Below are positions 1-13,300 of a DNA stretch of 64,000 nt, piece after piece. Under the pieces are notes generated by a model that did no database searches, was not told the origin of the DNA, and saw only the letters and a program-made list of their open reading frames with translations. The DNA lies in contig CM054177.1 in assembly GCA_028829895.1 (NCBI GenBank), positions 36,920,564-36,984,563 on the forward strand, in the 5' to 3' direction. The position numbers and the translations under genes are program-made. The stretch comes from Sinotaia quadrata. Its lineage: Eukaryota; Mollusca; Gastropoda; Architaenioglossa; Viviparidae. Each line of letters starts with the position of its first letter. Positions within the stretch are counted from its first letter, which is position 1.

Positions 1-2455
1 GTTTTTATTATATTTATTTCACCCATTCCGCAAAGAGGTGATATTACTGTTATTAAAATCAGATCCATCAAGTATGTGGTACTCAATATAATAATAGAAA
101 TGAGAAATAATAATAATTAATTTCAATACTTTCTCATTAATTTCATTAATCATAGCGGAATTTTTAAATGCTTTTACGTGATTACTAAATTATTTATATC
201 TAACTGTTTCCAGAAAACCTATTTGCACTAGCAAATTCCGCAGCTTTACACACAATGAATACAGTATGGTTAGGTGTCATATTTACTTTTTTCATCTTTT
301 TGGTATTATACATTATGTTTTATTGCTTTATTAATGTGCTTAGTCAATAACTTATAATTATTTTTATATTTTTTACTTGCATTTCTGTGTTAATTTTTTT
401 CATGAGTTACAAGTTAATTAATAAGGAAACATTAATTAAAAAATGTATGTCATACAAACATTGATTTGTTTTATATCCTTTTAATTAAGCCAATCAAGTA
501 AGAACTGCTTAATTTACTCTAATGGATCCATAACAATATTATATTCACATAATTGAAACACTTCAAATAGTACAAACATATAATCAATACATTTTCAGTT
601 TTTGATACTATGTTTAATATTGATGGCTCACTTCAACAAAGTAATCAGCAAGATGTTGACTAATCTCTAAGGAGTTGTGTATTATATTCTACATGTATTC
701 ATATTTAAAATACTAAAAATGTTTATGCAGGTATCAGAAATTTTAATGCATGTTCACAATGAATTCATTAGCAAGATGTCTATTTAATTAATGAAAAGTG
801 CCAAACTAAAAATCCAAAAGGCCAAACTAAAAATCCAACATTTATCTTTGTTATGCATTTTTTAAAATTATCAGTGGCAAATAATAAGCAAGATGATAAA
901 GCCAACAACAAAAATAACAAGGTAAGTTTCTAATCAATAAAGCATTGATATTATGTATGTTATTATTATTAGTTCAAAGTAAGTTAAGTAGTTTTTACAG
1001 TTTTACTAATATTTATTAATAGTTTCAATGTACAAATGTTCATTCAAATTTAAATAGGAGACGTGTCCTGCTTTCTCCAATTTCCAATTGTACAACTATA
1101 CTTGCCTCTAGCGTAAATTAAAATTGTTTTTAGTAGTTTATTTGCAATAATAAAAATTCAGTCAGTATATATGTGATACGTAAAATGCACTTGTGCTATG
1201 TATCAATATGAATGATTCACAAAACACTTGCCTATAAGATGTACTACTGACTTCTGTTATTAAAAGAAAATCTTTGTCAAACTTTATGTTTTGTAGAGAA
1301 GATATTTTTGATTTGCAATCTTACACAGGCAGATTTTACTAGAATACAAACATTACAGATTTTGCATATTAATCTTATTAAACTTTAAAGCCAGACAAAA
1401 GTCAAATGAATTTGTTATTATCTCAAGAGATTATAACAAGACACTTATGCATAACTTGCACTTGTTGATAGCATATTAGGACTGAAACCCCTCAATATTT
1501 TTCCTACATGAATAAAAAGTAGTTTCTGTGACACAACACCACCCTAGTTATTTTTAATCATCCATTACTAATCACAAGTGATGAGAATCTTAATTTATGT
1601 TATTAATAATTCTCCAGAAGACAAATCTTGTCTCTCTCACTTGGCGGGTTGTGGGTGCTGTAAACATTTCTCTCTTCCACAATGGTAAAGACAAACATTT
1701 ACCATAACGCAATATTTCCATAGGTGGCAAACTTCTTACCAAAGGAGAACATAAATCCATCTTTAATTTATATTTAACAAGCCCCCACTACCTTTCCAAC
1801 ATATGGTTATCTATATGTGTAACATAAATTTATTAAATCAACAATCAAATAACAAAAACTGAATATAATCAAAATATCACTGACATTTACATCACTTCAC
1901 AACAATGTTCAATTAATGCTGGACAATCATTTATCCTAGCATAGACATCAGCAATCAATTAACATAATATATAATCAAGTTCATAGATGTTATCCATCAC
2001 AGAAATGAGAGTGGAGTTTTAGAGAAATAATTAAAGTCAATGTATATAACCTTTTTTCAATGATGGCAGCTGTCACTAGCACAAGTTCACAATCACATGG
2101 TTTGCAACAAGTCGCTGTCTTTCGTATTTAGATGAGTCCCGCATACCCCTTCTTGACGTTATGCAACTGTTCCAGAATCTTTGATGCAGTCTCCAAGCAC
2201 ACCATGGAAAATTGCCCAAAATTTTACATACACTATCAAGCACATCAGGAGGAATATTCTTGAATTTTCAATTAAGTTTAGAAACAGGGATAGACAAATT
2301 TATTTCACCACAGTAGTATTACTAGCGTTTCTTAAAGCCTAGAATATCATATTAAGGTATTAAATGTTTTTAAAAAATGCAAAAGATATATATTATTTAT
2401 TACTAGAACAATGGTTTACATTATATATATATATTTTTTAATTTCATATATAAAT
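1..2455. other. Intronic or flanking sequence left of the hAT element
   Basis: AT-rich DNA with no recognised exon. The only coding-like patch is a 63-codon open stretch on the minus strand at 2079-2267, reported as a separate finding. A slightly GC-richer patch lies at 1620-1760. It is probably the continuation of the intron after exon k. Confidence 0.5.
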
Positions 2456-2475
2456 TAGGGCTGTTAATGATTAAT
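2456..2475 (+). repeat. hAT terminal inverted repeat, left
   Basis: Starts TAGGGCTGTTAATGATTAAT. It pairs with the reverse complement of 5998-6017 over the first 8 bases, then more loosely through the TTAAT-rich part. Confidence 0.8.
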
Positions 2476-4070
2476 TTCAATTTAATAGTTAACTTTTGAA
2501 AAATTAACAATTAATTAATAGTTAATTTTGATTAAAGCAAAAAATTTATAGTCACATAACTCACATTATAATTGTATTTGTCGAAAATCGAAATAACACT
2601 GGATTGTCTTGTTCATATGTCATCTAATAACCAACTATGCAAACAGACGAGTATGTTGACAGTACTTGGTTCAAGTGACGAACACGTTTTATTAACAATA
2701 TAACCAGCAAAGCTGAACAATTGTTCACATGGAACTAATTAGCCGGTATGCACAGAATGGCTTGGCAAGGAATGTTAATTTTGGATATCGATGTTCATTA
2801 AGTTTCCACCATTGTAGAGGGTCAACCGATTCAGCAACCTTCTTCTCCATTTTATAGCGAAGTAATTCATCAGAAGAGCTGTCGACATGATCTTCCATGT
2901 CTGGGTCAAACTCCATTAGTTTAATATGCTTTTCATTTGGTTCACATATAGTTTCATTGTCAACATCAGTATCATTCATTGCAGCAGTCTCCATCTGCTC
3001 ATAATAAACATCAACTGCTATTTGTTGTTCAATATGTGACCAAGTTTGTTCTTTTGCATCTTTTGACAAACACTTCAGGTATTTGTAGCGTGGATCAAGT
3101 GCTGTTGCAATCTGTAGTATTCAATACTTGTCATATTAGCTACACATTCACTGAAGTCATTAATCGATGCTGTCTTAAATTTAGCTAAGATTATCATTGT
3201 GTACAGTCATGTGCTTTGTCAACGATGATAGCAGTGGCAATACACAGCTACATGAAGCATAATCTTGACTGCCAAGCAGGACTGTGGTCCAAAACTTTGA
3301 CATATTTTGAAATCTTCTCCCAATCCAAATCTGACAGTTTTGGACCTTTGTATTGCTTCTTTTCATCTGACATATAGATAGTTAATGCTTCTCTGGTCTG
3401 TAGAAGACTCTGCATCATAATAAAAATACTGTTCCATCTTGTTGGTATATCTTGCTGCAGCTTACACAATGGTGACTCAGTACAATTTTGCAACTCGGTT
3501 GCGTTTGCAGCACTATGTTTAAAATATCCGACAATTTTTCGACATTTGCCAAACAATGTTTCGGTATCAGCAGCTTTAAATCCATGCAAAATGCTCAGTT
3601 GTAGGCTATGAGCCAAACAAGGAATATGTGCAAAACCGGTTTTATCAAGAGCTGAAACCATATTTCTTGCATTGTCAGTAACTAGAGCCTGAATTCTGTT
3701 TGTTATATCCCAGTCTATTGCAAACTGTTTATATAACTTGGCAACATTGTCAGAATAATGATGTTCAACAACATTCACGCATTCAAGAACATTTTTCAAT
3801 TTCCAGTCATCGGCAATCCAATGGCCAGTAATTCCACAATAGCTTTCGTTGCCTAGTGTCAGGCGAAGCAAAACTTAGCCCGGCATCACTCCATAAACAT
3901 TTAAAAATTAAAATAATAAAATATAGATACATGAGAGGTATAGGAACCATAGCATAAAAATATACGTTTAAAGCATTTAACCAAGACACTAATTACAAGA
4001 CTGACCAGCCACTCCAAGACATTAGCAGGACGTTAGAGTTATACAAGACCTGACCACCCAGGGCTAGGGC

Positions 4071-4211
4071 ACAGGAAACGGTTAGGGATCAAAGGATCAC
4101 TTGTAGCTAACTGATAGGGGAAGGGGATATAGGCCACTGAGCTATAGGCCAGAATACAGGAAGCAGTCAGGGGATCAAAGGGCCACTCTTCGCTAACAGT
4201 AGAGGGAAGGG
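4071..4211 (+). repeat. Imperfect tandem repeat in LTR U3
   Basis: Two copies, about 85 bp apart, share ACAGGAA, GGGATCAAAGG, GCTAAC and GGGAAGGG (4071-4127 and 4156-4211). Such duplications upstream of the TATA box often hold enhancer sites in LTRs. Confidence 0.6.
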
Positions 4212-4249
4212 TTAGTTTCAAAGAAATACCAGGAATAATAGAAAGCCTT

Positions 4250-4257
4250 TATATAAG
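4250..4257 (+). promoter_or_regulatory. LTR TATA box
   Basis: TATATAAG at 4250-4257, followed about 25 bases later by TCTTCACTTGC, a plausible initiator. It lies about 390 bases into the LTR, as expected at the U3/R junction. Confidence 0.55.
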
Positions 4258-5997
4258 TCGGGCCGAGCCAATTCTCTTCACTTGCTCAGAACAACCCGAG
4301 TTTTAAAACACGCAGGAGCAGTCCCAGAGATTTCATCTGGTAACATTTTAGAAGGAAACAGTGAGAAAATTTCTAAGTCAGAAAGACTAATCCTTGAGTG
4401 TATTGCACTCCAACCAGATGACGTTGGGTTCATTTGGTTTCGGAACGTGAAAGGTATGTGTGGCTGACTTTTAATTTTGTAAAAACTTAGCAAAATGATA
4501 ATAGGATGTGTGAGGATGATTTATGTATTATAACTACACCTTTCTTTCAGATTAGTGCCAATGTGCTCAGGGAAGTAGTAGCCCTGGCACCTAAATACTT
4601 TTATTCTGTAATCAGCAGTTACTTACACTGCCTTAATTACATTTCAGAACCAAACAGTAATCAGAAAAAGAGTATCTACAAAGAGTATCTAGAAACAGTA
4701 GCTAGAGCCAGACAGCAGACGACATATTCTGCCAGGCCAGCTGTTCACGCGGAGCGAGAAGGGGCGGAGCCAGCTTGCTATTCATGGGCCTGCCATTGTG
4801 GAACGCTTGCGCGGCGAGACCTAAAACGCTGTGTTGACCTTTGCTCGAGCTGTTGAGCTAAGTATAGAAACATAAACATTGAGCAGCAGTGCATAATAGT
4901 GTATTGGAACTGAAATACAGAAAAGGGAACGATTTGGGGAAAGGAAAACGGGCACTAAAATCACTTCATTAAGAGAGGCTAGCATTTTCCCTGAATTAGT
5001 TATAGGACTTATATTTTGTAATTATTTTGGCCAACATTGTTAACTGTACTTCTTTTATTGTTATTTTCTTCATTCTATTTTCTTTTATTGTTATATAAAG
5101 TTATTGTTAAATTTTCATTAGTGTTGTCAAGTTTATTGTCATTCTTGTCTAGTATGATTTTATAATTGTTATCGTCACGTCCGTCTAACGTCTGTCTTGA
5201 GTCTGTCTTTCGTCTTATCTGTCTGTCTGTCTTATCTGTGAGGAATCGTTTCCTCTGGGGGCTCAATACGAGTTACCGGAAGTGACGTCCTCAACTTGTT
5301 GTCCGTCCTAGATATCCGTATTTAAGGGGGTACCAACACCTAGAGATGTAAAAAAATCAGATGTCAGTGCAATTCCCTTTGCATTTTTCACAGATTCTTT
5401 AACACTTTGAATCATGCTGTTATACTTAGCAGTTAACAGTTTGTCAATAATAGTGTGGCGGGAAGGTAGCTTATATTCAGCATTTTGCAATGTTGTCTGT
5501 AAAACTTGTTGAAGGCTGTCATCATCTACTATTGATATTGGTCTGCCACTACTAACAATCCAGTTTACAAGTGATACTTGAATATCATGTTGTAATGCAG
5601 CACTCGCTGGTTGATCAGACAGATGACAAAAGTGACTCAAAATAGCCTGTTCGAAGTAGGTGACGATGCTGCAATAGACCATCTCAGCTGAAGTTTCTGA
5701 TACTGTAGCGGATGTTTGTTTTGGAGGTGGTAAGTGAGCGAGGTATTAGAACCATGGAAAGCAAACGATTTATCACAATGAGTTCAATAAACCATTTCAG
5801 CATTTTCAATATTTCCATCAGTCAATACTTTAAAACTAAAATGTTCATGTAATCGTCTGGAAATTTGTTTATATTTCTCCGCTGCCATGTTGTTACTTTT
5901 AGACTTCCGGTTCATTTGTATAAGTGATGGGAGAAAAGTTTTCGATTAATCGTTAAAGAAAATTTAATCGTTAATTTTTATTAATTGATTAATTAAT

Positions 5998-6017
5998 CGA
6001 TAATTTCTGCAGCCCTA
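5998..6017 (-). repeat. hAT terminal inverted repeat, right
   Basis: Ends CTGCAGCCCTA on the plus strand. Read on the minus strand it begins TAGGGCTGCAG. Confidence 0.8.
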
Positions 6018-6025
6018 ATATATAT

Positions 6026-7201
6026 ATATATATATATTCATTTATGAAATTACGTGTAAATCTTTGCATGCTGAAGATATGTTACAAGGATTTGCAAGTC
6101 TAAAGTATGCCGACCAATTACTATTTTTCTCTTTGAAGTGCAAAAGATCTTATTAACCCCCAAAATTTATAAAGAATTAATAAATAATCTTAAGTCTCTT
6201 CAAAGATGCATCTCATATTTTAGTTCTTAAATTTTAATTCATCATTACTTGGGAATCTATTTATTTGTATTATTTTATTTTGTGTTAGGTAAAGTATTTC
6301 TATGTGGTTGCTAAGGAAATTTAGCTTGTGACTGTAACTGACCATTTTCCTTACTTTTCTCAAAATGAAGACCTTAAGGCCCATCTTCTCTCAATAGTAC
6401 TTAAGTGGTTAACAGTCTGATCTTCTTACAACTTGTACCATTAAAAAACATTTTTTCATTTAGTTTCTACAGATGTCAATATCTCAAAATGCTGAAAGTG
6501 AATTCAAACTCACTTTGAGGAGGAACCACAAGTCACATATAAGAAAAAATAATTTAGTCGTAATAGAATGAGCACATTAATCATTCCGAGTATTTAGGTT
6601 AACGGATAATAGTGACACAGATTCTTTTAAAATAAAAAATGTATTTATATATTACTTCCTCATGAATGGTAAAACACAGGTATGGCATATATTTTTGCCA
6701 TCAAATACTTTAAAAACAAAAAAGCCTCAAGGAAATATTATTTGCAGCATAGTGATACATATGAGAGTGAATTTTAAATCATCAAGTGGGAGGCTGAAAA
6801 TCAACAAAATGTTAAGATACTCATGCAAGATACAGGGGAGTTGATAGATATATGCTGATGATGAAACAAAATAATCAAGTGTCTAACTTAAAAAATATAA
6901 AAGTATAACAAAGTTATGAATTTAGTGAAAATGAAAATTAAAACATAAAAGCAAAAGGACTTTCTATCAATTATGGTAAAGTGAGAGCTTTGGCCTTAAA
7001 ACTGCATTAACCAATTCCAGGCAAGTCATTATTAATTGTTCCCACAATTCTAGCATTATGAGATTATCCATACATGAACAGTAAAAGCAGACTGCAACAT
7101 AATATCATTTTCCAATGAGTGTTTTTCAAAAGATAATTTGGAGAACTAATTTAATTTACTGTACTTTTTGATACACGAAAATTTCTTTTAATCCTCCTTA
7201 C
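6026..7201. other. LYST intron, no feature seen
   Basis: AT-rich intron between exon k and the hAT element. Both strands were read for the next LYST exon without success. Open frames here are short and low in complexity. Confidence 0.5.
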
Positions 7202-7398
7202 CTGTGCTATTTCTATATCTGGTACTGGAGAAATACCCGCCAAAAAATCATGGGTCAGAGCAGTATCAGACAGTAATCCTTTATGCAATACACCTGAATA
7301 GCAGGCTTGTTCAGGCCCACAGTCACACCTTTTGACCATGCTAAAGTTTGGTCCTTGTGCAAACAGGTGGAACCACCATTCTGAACTGAGGTCTGAAT
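7202..7398 (-). CDS. LYST: LYST exon k (end of ConA-like segment), last exon in the window
   Basis: 197 nt. The acceptor is CTGTATTTCAG and the donor CACAG|GTAAGG. It ends in phase 0. It reads SEWWFHLFAQGPNFSMVKRC and then a less conserved part ending PVPDIEIAQ. WFHLFAQGPN equals the human FYLYACGPN motif. The next exon of the family (around YCPAQYTIYEP in human) was looked for in the remaining 7.2 kb on this strand and not found, so the following intron, which contains the hAT element, probably continues beyond the left edge. Confidence 0.92.
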
Positions 7399-10300
7399 CT
7401 GAAATACAGTAATATTAAAATAAAGAGTATGGTAGTATTAACTTTTAAAATAGCAATATTAAAGAAAGGAATGTAGCAAAAATAAACCATTGAAAATATA
7501 AATTTTTCTTGAAAACTTATGAAAGCACATAAAGATATCAATTTCTCAGGCATTCAAGCAAATCCAGGCCATTAATAAAGAGCCCACTTCCTTCAAAAGG
7601 GAGAGCAAGAAGTAAGATGGTTCACTTGGTGGAGTGATATTCTGCATGGCTGATTATACCTGAGAGTCCAAGAACAGGAGAATGGGAGGATCTGACAATG
7701 AGCTCATTACAATAAGTATTCATGAAAAATATATTTAAATATATAAAAATATATAAAAAAAACCACTTTTTCCTTCAAACAAACTGACAAGCACAATTAT
7801 GATAATTTATGAACAACTGGCAGGTATTCCCTGATCAAATATGAATTTGCCTGTTTCACTGCTAATTCATTCCTAGAAGGGTCAGAGGTAAAAGGCATAT
7901 CTTTGAGAAAAAATTAGAGAAAAATGTTTTCTGCTTTAAGGCTGCTACAGTATTGTTGTTAATCATTTTTGCTCATTACAACTCAAACTGCAAGTATAAA
8001 AAAATCTCAAAATAAAGCAAGCACATAGTACTTTGACAAATTTGTCAAACACAAATTTATTAGAAGCAATAAATTCAAACTAGCAAATGTTTGCAAAACA
8101 AACTACAACTACACTGTTAGTAGTGAGAGGAAAAAATCTTATAAAATTTCTTCAAGGTCTCTGTAATAATTACAATTAAAGAATATTAAATATTATTACA
8201 ATAGTTTTAATTTGAATCAGGCTGATTAGCGTTCATTTGAAATTGTTGACAATTTGAATGCAAAACTGTAAATAAATCTCTAATAATAAATATGATTTCA
8301 ATATAAAATAATACCTTGTAGCTATTTTCTTTCTGACTTATTTCAAACTCTAAAGAATGTGCTAATTTTTTCTCATTTTTGCCTTTAGATTGACAGTATT
8401 TAACTGAGAAATTAAACAAATTTGTCTCTTCTGCTTAGCCAGTCTGCTGAAGCTAATAATTTTTATATCTTTATCAAATTTTCACCTTTGTGATTTTCAG
8501 TCAGTGAGTTCAATCTCATCTTCTTTGCTCTTTTTCCTCTTTTATTATTTTCTATTTCTCTCTCTATTCTTTCAAGTCTCATTAGATAAGATTATATATG
8601 ATGATTGTCCTTTCACCTCTGCTCCAAAAATGGATGAAAATAATCAATTCCAAATGTGGACATGCCTTTCTATCTCCACTGATATATATTTATGCAATAT
8701 CAGTCTGGAAACATTACAGAAAAAAGCTTTGATGTGTCCTAACAAGAAATGCAATTAATTATACTGATTTTATTAATTACTTTTAAAGTTCACAGTACTT
8801 CTGCATGCAAAACATTTTTAGTACAGAAACTTGAAACTAGAGCCTGAGAAATAACTTTGGTTCCTTGGATATGAAGATTCAAACTGAAGAACTGGTTAAG
8901 GCAGTACAAGACAAAGAAATGCTCATTGAAATGAGAAAGTTTTGGATTGGAACAACCAGTTTACACACTATTTTTATGTATGGCTTATCAAGCACACTCC
9001 CAAAGAGGATATGTATACAGATTTTTTGTACACAGTGCAAAATGCCTTGCTCTTCAAAGTACTATCTTGATGAAGCCATGGTTAATAAATTTATTACTGT
9101 TTAAAAATGCATTTACCAGAAGGCATGATAATAGTTAAATATTGAATTTAAAAAAGCAGAGAAGCAATTTTTAACAATAATAAATGATTAAATGTTCATA
9201 ATAAATAAAACCAGGTTTAACTGGAAATGTTCAACAATTAACTGTTCATAAAAGAACAAATAAAAGATGAACAAGTAGCAACAATACTTTTAAAAATAAA
9301 TGTTTACTTCTAATTCATCCCTACAAAGTTAGATCAAAGTTATAGTTCAATCTTGTGGCACGAACCCTTCAAAAAATATTTTCAAGTAGGTAGAACATAA
9401 AAGAATACAAAATTAAAGCATAAAAGCAATGTTCACCAAGTTAATTTTGGATGAGAATGGAAAAGAAAACCATAATTGTGTTGTTCTAAAACATTTGTAA
9501 TATAGGAAAGAGAAATAAAACAATAGGTATGCACAATCAGTTTATTTAAAGTGAGCCTGCTCTTGAAACAAATGCATTATCCCCCTTATCTTTTGATTTT
9601 ACCAAAAAAATATTTACCCCAAAATTAAAAGTGGCTAGGAAATTACAAGACAAAACTGTTTCAATTGTTCAACAACAAACAGTTCATAACTGTAAAATTC
9701 AAAGACTTTTTGTTACGTTTCCAGTATTTATTTATAGACCCTGCCCTAGAATAATTAAGGACTTTAAATATAATTAATTCCTTCTCTCATATTCTATGCA
9801 GACTGGTTGCTCAATTTACCATTTGACTAATTTAAAAGTGTGTCTTGTAGTACAGACGACAAATTTACAAACTAATAAATTGCGAACTTTTAGCTAGATT
9901 GAAAACAGTTAAATTCCTCTAAATTAATATGCATTCGTTATCAACATTCTGCTCATTCGCCCCCATTCAATCTAAGAAAATCTATAGGTCTATTATGCAT
10001 AAAAATTAACTACTAAGAGGTTTTAACAAAGAAAATAAGATTTAATAAAGTTTAACAAGTTAACAATAATCAAATACGAGCGCGAATAGTCTATTTCTCG
10101 ATTCTTTGCGCGTACATGCCTTATCGTTTAACCAACGAATTGCCAATCAATTGTCTTTTCGATATTTGAATGTACACTGAGGAATACTCAGCTGGATTGT
10201 CTGTATCTGCCTGGTCTCTTTACTCAGTCAGCCGGTCTATTTTCACAGTCCCACTCTAGCGACGCACGTGGTGCACAGGAAGAGGTGCCCCTTTTATGTA

Positions 10301-13300
10301 GCTAGTGAACTTGAATTTCCAGTGGCGTGGACTCTCGGTATAGAACTCACTCTTAGAGCTCAACCAGTTCGTACCAGACGGAATAAGGCAAAGGCAAAAG
10401 TAAAGCCAAAGCCAAGGCCAAAGCCGACCTGAAGAAGTAACGTGTTCTAATGTAATTTCAGTTAACACGTTCCTACCCAAGCATGTCCCAGTTAAAATGC
10501 GCTGAATTAGAGATTCGACCTCGCGTCGTTTTACAATTAGATTTAGAAAAAATGTAATCGTCTCACGCATGTTTTCATTTAACAGCATGACGTATGAATC
10601 ATGAAAATAGTTACAACGTTAAATTAATGTTCATACAAAAGGGGTAATTCAAACCAACAAAGCGCTTCACAATTTACAATTAAAATTACACGCAATAATT
10701 GAATTACATGAGAAATTCATATCGAGCACAGACATTCTGGCTCTTAGTGAATTAAAACAATATAAATTAAAGTTACAAATGGAAAAGAGTTACAATAAAT
10801 TTATATTCCATAACTTATAGGTTTTTCAGTCATTTCTCTGGACCATGCTCAAGCATATATGGAAATAATATAATACATAGCACAAATACATATTTAATCA
10901 AGATATACAAAATACTATCAGATAAAATGGTACCTTTTATGAGAAGTCGAAGGTATGGTTCTCATCTGCTCGTCGGCTGCCGCATGACCCGAGTTAGCCA
11001 GTGAATATAGCTAATGTGTTCTCGCAGTAAAGGAACGGAAGCGCGCACCCATATTTATAGAAAGGCATAAAGCATATCACGTGACTGATCGCGAAGTATG
11101 TAGTTGGTTCGAGAACCTGGACAATGGACCTAAAGTTACATAACATCTTGACCTGTTCTAGAAGCATCTCGAAAAGGAAGCTTTGAACAAAGGAGCCAAG
11201 GGTTTCAAATCTCAATATTTGAAGTAAACAAAACAAGTAGGTCACCAAGTCGGACATTTTTATCAGACTGTGACACTTTTCAAGGAATATATATACTTTC
11301 TTAATTCAAAACTTTGAAAAGACACCTTTAAAATTCAAGCATTTTCAAGAATTTTACAGATCCTGACAGATAAAGAAACCGGCTAAAGAAGTTACAGATA
11401 ATGAGAGGGGACAGCCCTAATATGACACCAACAAAAGAGAGAGAGAATTTTCACTTATTCTGATAAAGTTATAGCAACCACATTCACCATTGCCAAATAA
11501 CTAAGCAACTTCCTTTATAGTATTCACTTGATAATTTCTATATAAGAGACAACATCTCCAGATTCAGAAGAAACACTGGGGATTGTGGCTGATTTAGCAA
11601 ATTCCATCTGATTGGCAGTTTCCTCAGAATTTTTATCACCTGTTCTAGGCCTTTCCCATTTGAAGGAGCAATAAGAATCAAGAGAGATGCTCAATACTAA
11701 GTTTCACTAAAATTTAGTGAATAAAGATTGTTGGCAAGAAGATGTTATGTAGGCATGTTGTTCTTGTTTACTGATAAAGCTTCCAATGCAATTGCATTTC
11801 TATCTAGAGAGACAAGAACATCAGTAAGTGAGCATCCCATCTCATCTATACCATCTTGTCCATAAACAATCAATCTCAACAGAAGATTTCACCTTGAAAA
11901 CTGAAGAGTGACATACCAACTTCAAACAGAAACTGTCTGCTGTCACATGTGATGTGTTAGAATGCCTTTTTTGAAACACCATATAAAAACTTTTTTGATC
12001 TTCTGGCAACTGTCAAATAAGCTGGTCTCTCATTCACTCCCTCATATATGTTATCAGTGCAGAGTTGTTTGTAAAATATTATTATATTCTTGCTTACAAT
12101 TCAGTGTTCTCATTCCTTCAGAGAAAAAAACAGTACAGAATCCAAAAGTTTATTTGCAATGATTTCTCTATTCTTGCTGAGTAATCAGAAAATTGTGAAG
12201 AATGCTCACAAATGCTCATAAGCATAAACACACACAGGCATGCACACATAAACACACTGACCAGTTTCATAATCATGTAAACAACAAAAACAGTGGGTGC
12301 AGCCTTACAGCAGGCCACTTTTTTCTGCTCTTTTGTTGAAAGTGTAAACTGATCCCTCTGCCCCATCTGATAAGTACAGCTATCAAATGTGATGTCCAGC
12401 ATAGAAGTCATAGAGTTCATTCCTTCTATTTCGTGTATTAAAACTTGGTGATCAGAGTGCATTATTTACAACTTTTGCAATGACTAGTGTGTTTTCAGTC
12501 AAGTTATATTCTGAATTTTATGTTAAGGAGATCTTCCTTTTTACTGTGACAGATTTGTTTCCAAATAAGTGTCCTATAAAGCATTTACATTATATGTGTA
12601 GACTTGCATTGCTGAAAAATGTGGGCTCTGTGGAGTGAAAATAAACAAGTACATTTAATAATGAAAGAACAAATTACTTTTAGAATCAAATCTTTTTTCT
12701 ACACTGCCTCCTATAAAAAGAAAGAATCCATATAAAGAGTTTTCACTAACTTTGTTCGAGATATCTGCTAGGATTACAAAGATTTTAATTCTGTTAAAAA
12801 TAAGTATTTTTGATTCTAAAATGTGAGAAAGGCAAATCTCTTTATATTATTACTAAAAATTACCGTAATTAAATAATTTTACTGTTGTAAATTTATCAAC
12901 ATATTTCATATTGGATTTCTAATTCTAATATATAGTCATAAAATATATATATATTGAACCTAATAAATATAACTTTGATTCAGGAACATATACAATACAC
13001 AATTCTTTGGAAAGACATAACAGGCAATCAGACTGCATAAAAATCCTAAGAATGGGTTCCAGGAGCTACTCATATCATATCTAATATAATGTACTTATAG
13101 CAGAGATAATGCAAAAATACTCTGTAAGAGAATTTTGTTTGTAAAGATGCTATCAGAAATATGTGTTTATTCAGGAAAATGGCAATATACTTAGAAAATC
13201 AGTAACTTTTACTAGAATTTTACTAGGAATTTAAGTAAATACATCTATCATGTTTCTTTTGAAAATAAACCTTAATTTCTACCCAGTAGCTTCATTTCTT

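Larger units (their letters stand above)
3857..5338 (+). mobile_element. Solo LTR nested inside the hAT transposase
   Basis: 1,482 bp. It begins TGTCAGGCGAAG and ends GGTACCAACA, the TG...CA ends of an LTR. It is flanked on both sides by CCTAG (3852-3856 and 5339-5343), a perfect 5 bp target duplication. Removing it and one CCTAG restores an uninterrupted transposase frame at a conserved motif, so the boundaries are certain. It has a TATA box, an imperfect duplication in the U3 part and a GTCT-rich tract near 5190-5240. No internal retroelement genes are present, so it is a solo LTR. The superfamily is not shown; a 5 bp duplication is usual for Gypsy and related groups. Confidence 0.85.
2613..5888 (-). 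pseudogene. hAT transposase (ZBED-like) pseudogene
   Basis: A hAT transposase would cut and paste the element. The minus strand starts MAAEKYKQISRRLHEHF, then a BED finger whose first Cys codon is a TGA stop (5784-5786), leaving THCDKSFAFHGSNTSL with H-x4-H after it. Next come the helical domain and the catalytic fold: IALTSDFFTSL joins GNESYCGITGHW across the inserted LTR, and the Asp-Asn motif ALVTDNARNM and the insertion domain CLAHSLQLS are visible. Frameshifts near 3290 and 3180 break the next part. The C-terminal dimerisation end is recognisable: TALDPRYKYLKC, then VPCEQLFSFAGYIVNKTCSS, with the stop at 2613-2615. It is inactive as it stands. Confidence 0.88.
2456..6017 (-). mobile_element. 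hAT DNA transposon (BED-finger type), complete ends, decayed
   Basis: The 3,562 bp element is bounded by inverted ends TAGGGCTG at 2456 and CAGCCCTA ending at 6017. Subterminal TTAATTAAT-rich blocks mirror each other at both ends. It is flanked by ATATAAAT (2448-2455) and ATATATAT (6018-6025), an imperfect 8 bp target duplication typical of hAT, though the AT-rich flank makes chance agreement easy. It contains a minus-strand transposase relic, which is interrupted by an LTR at 3857-5338. It lies in the intron after LYST exon k. Confidence 0.88.
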
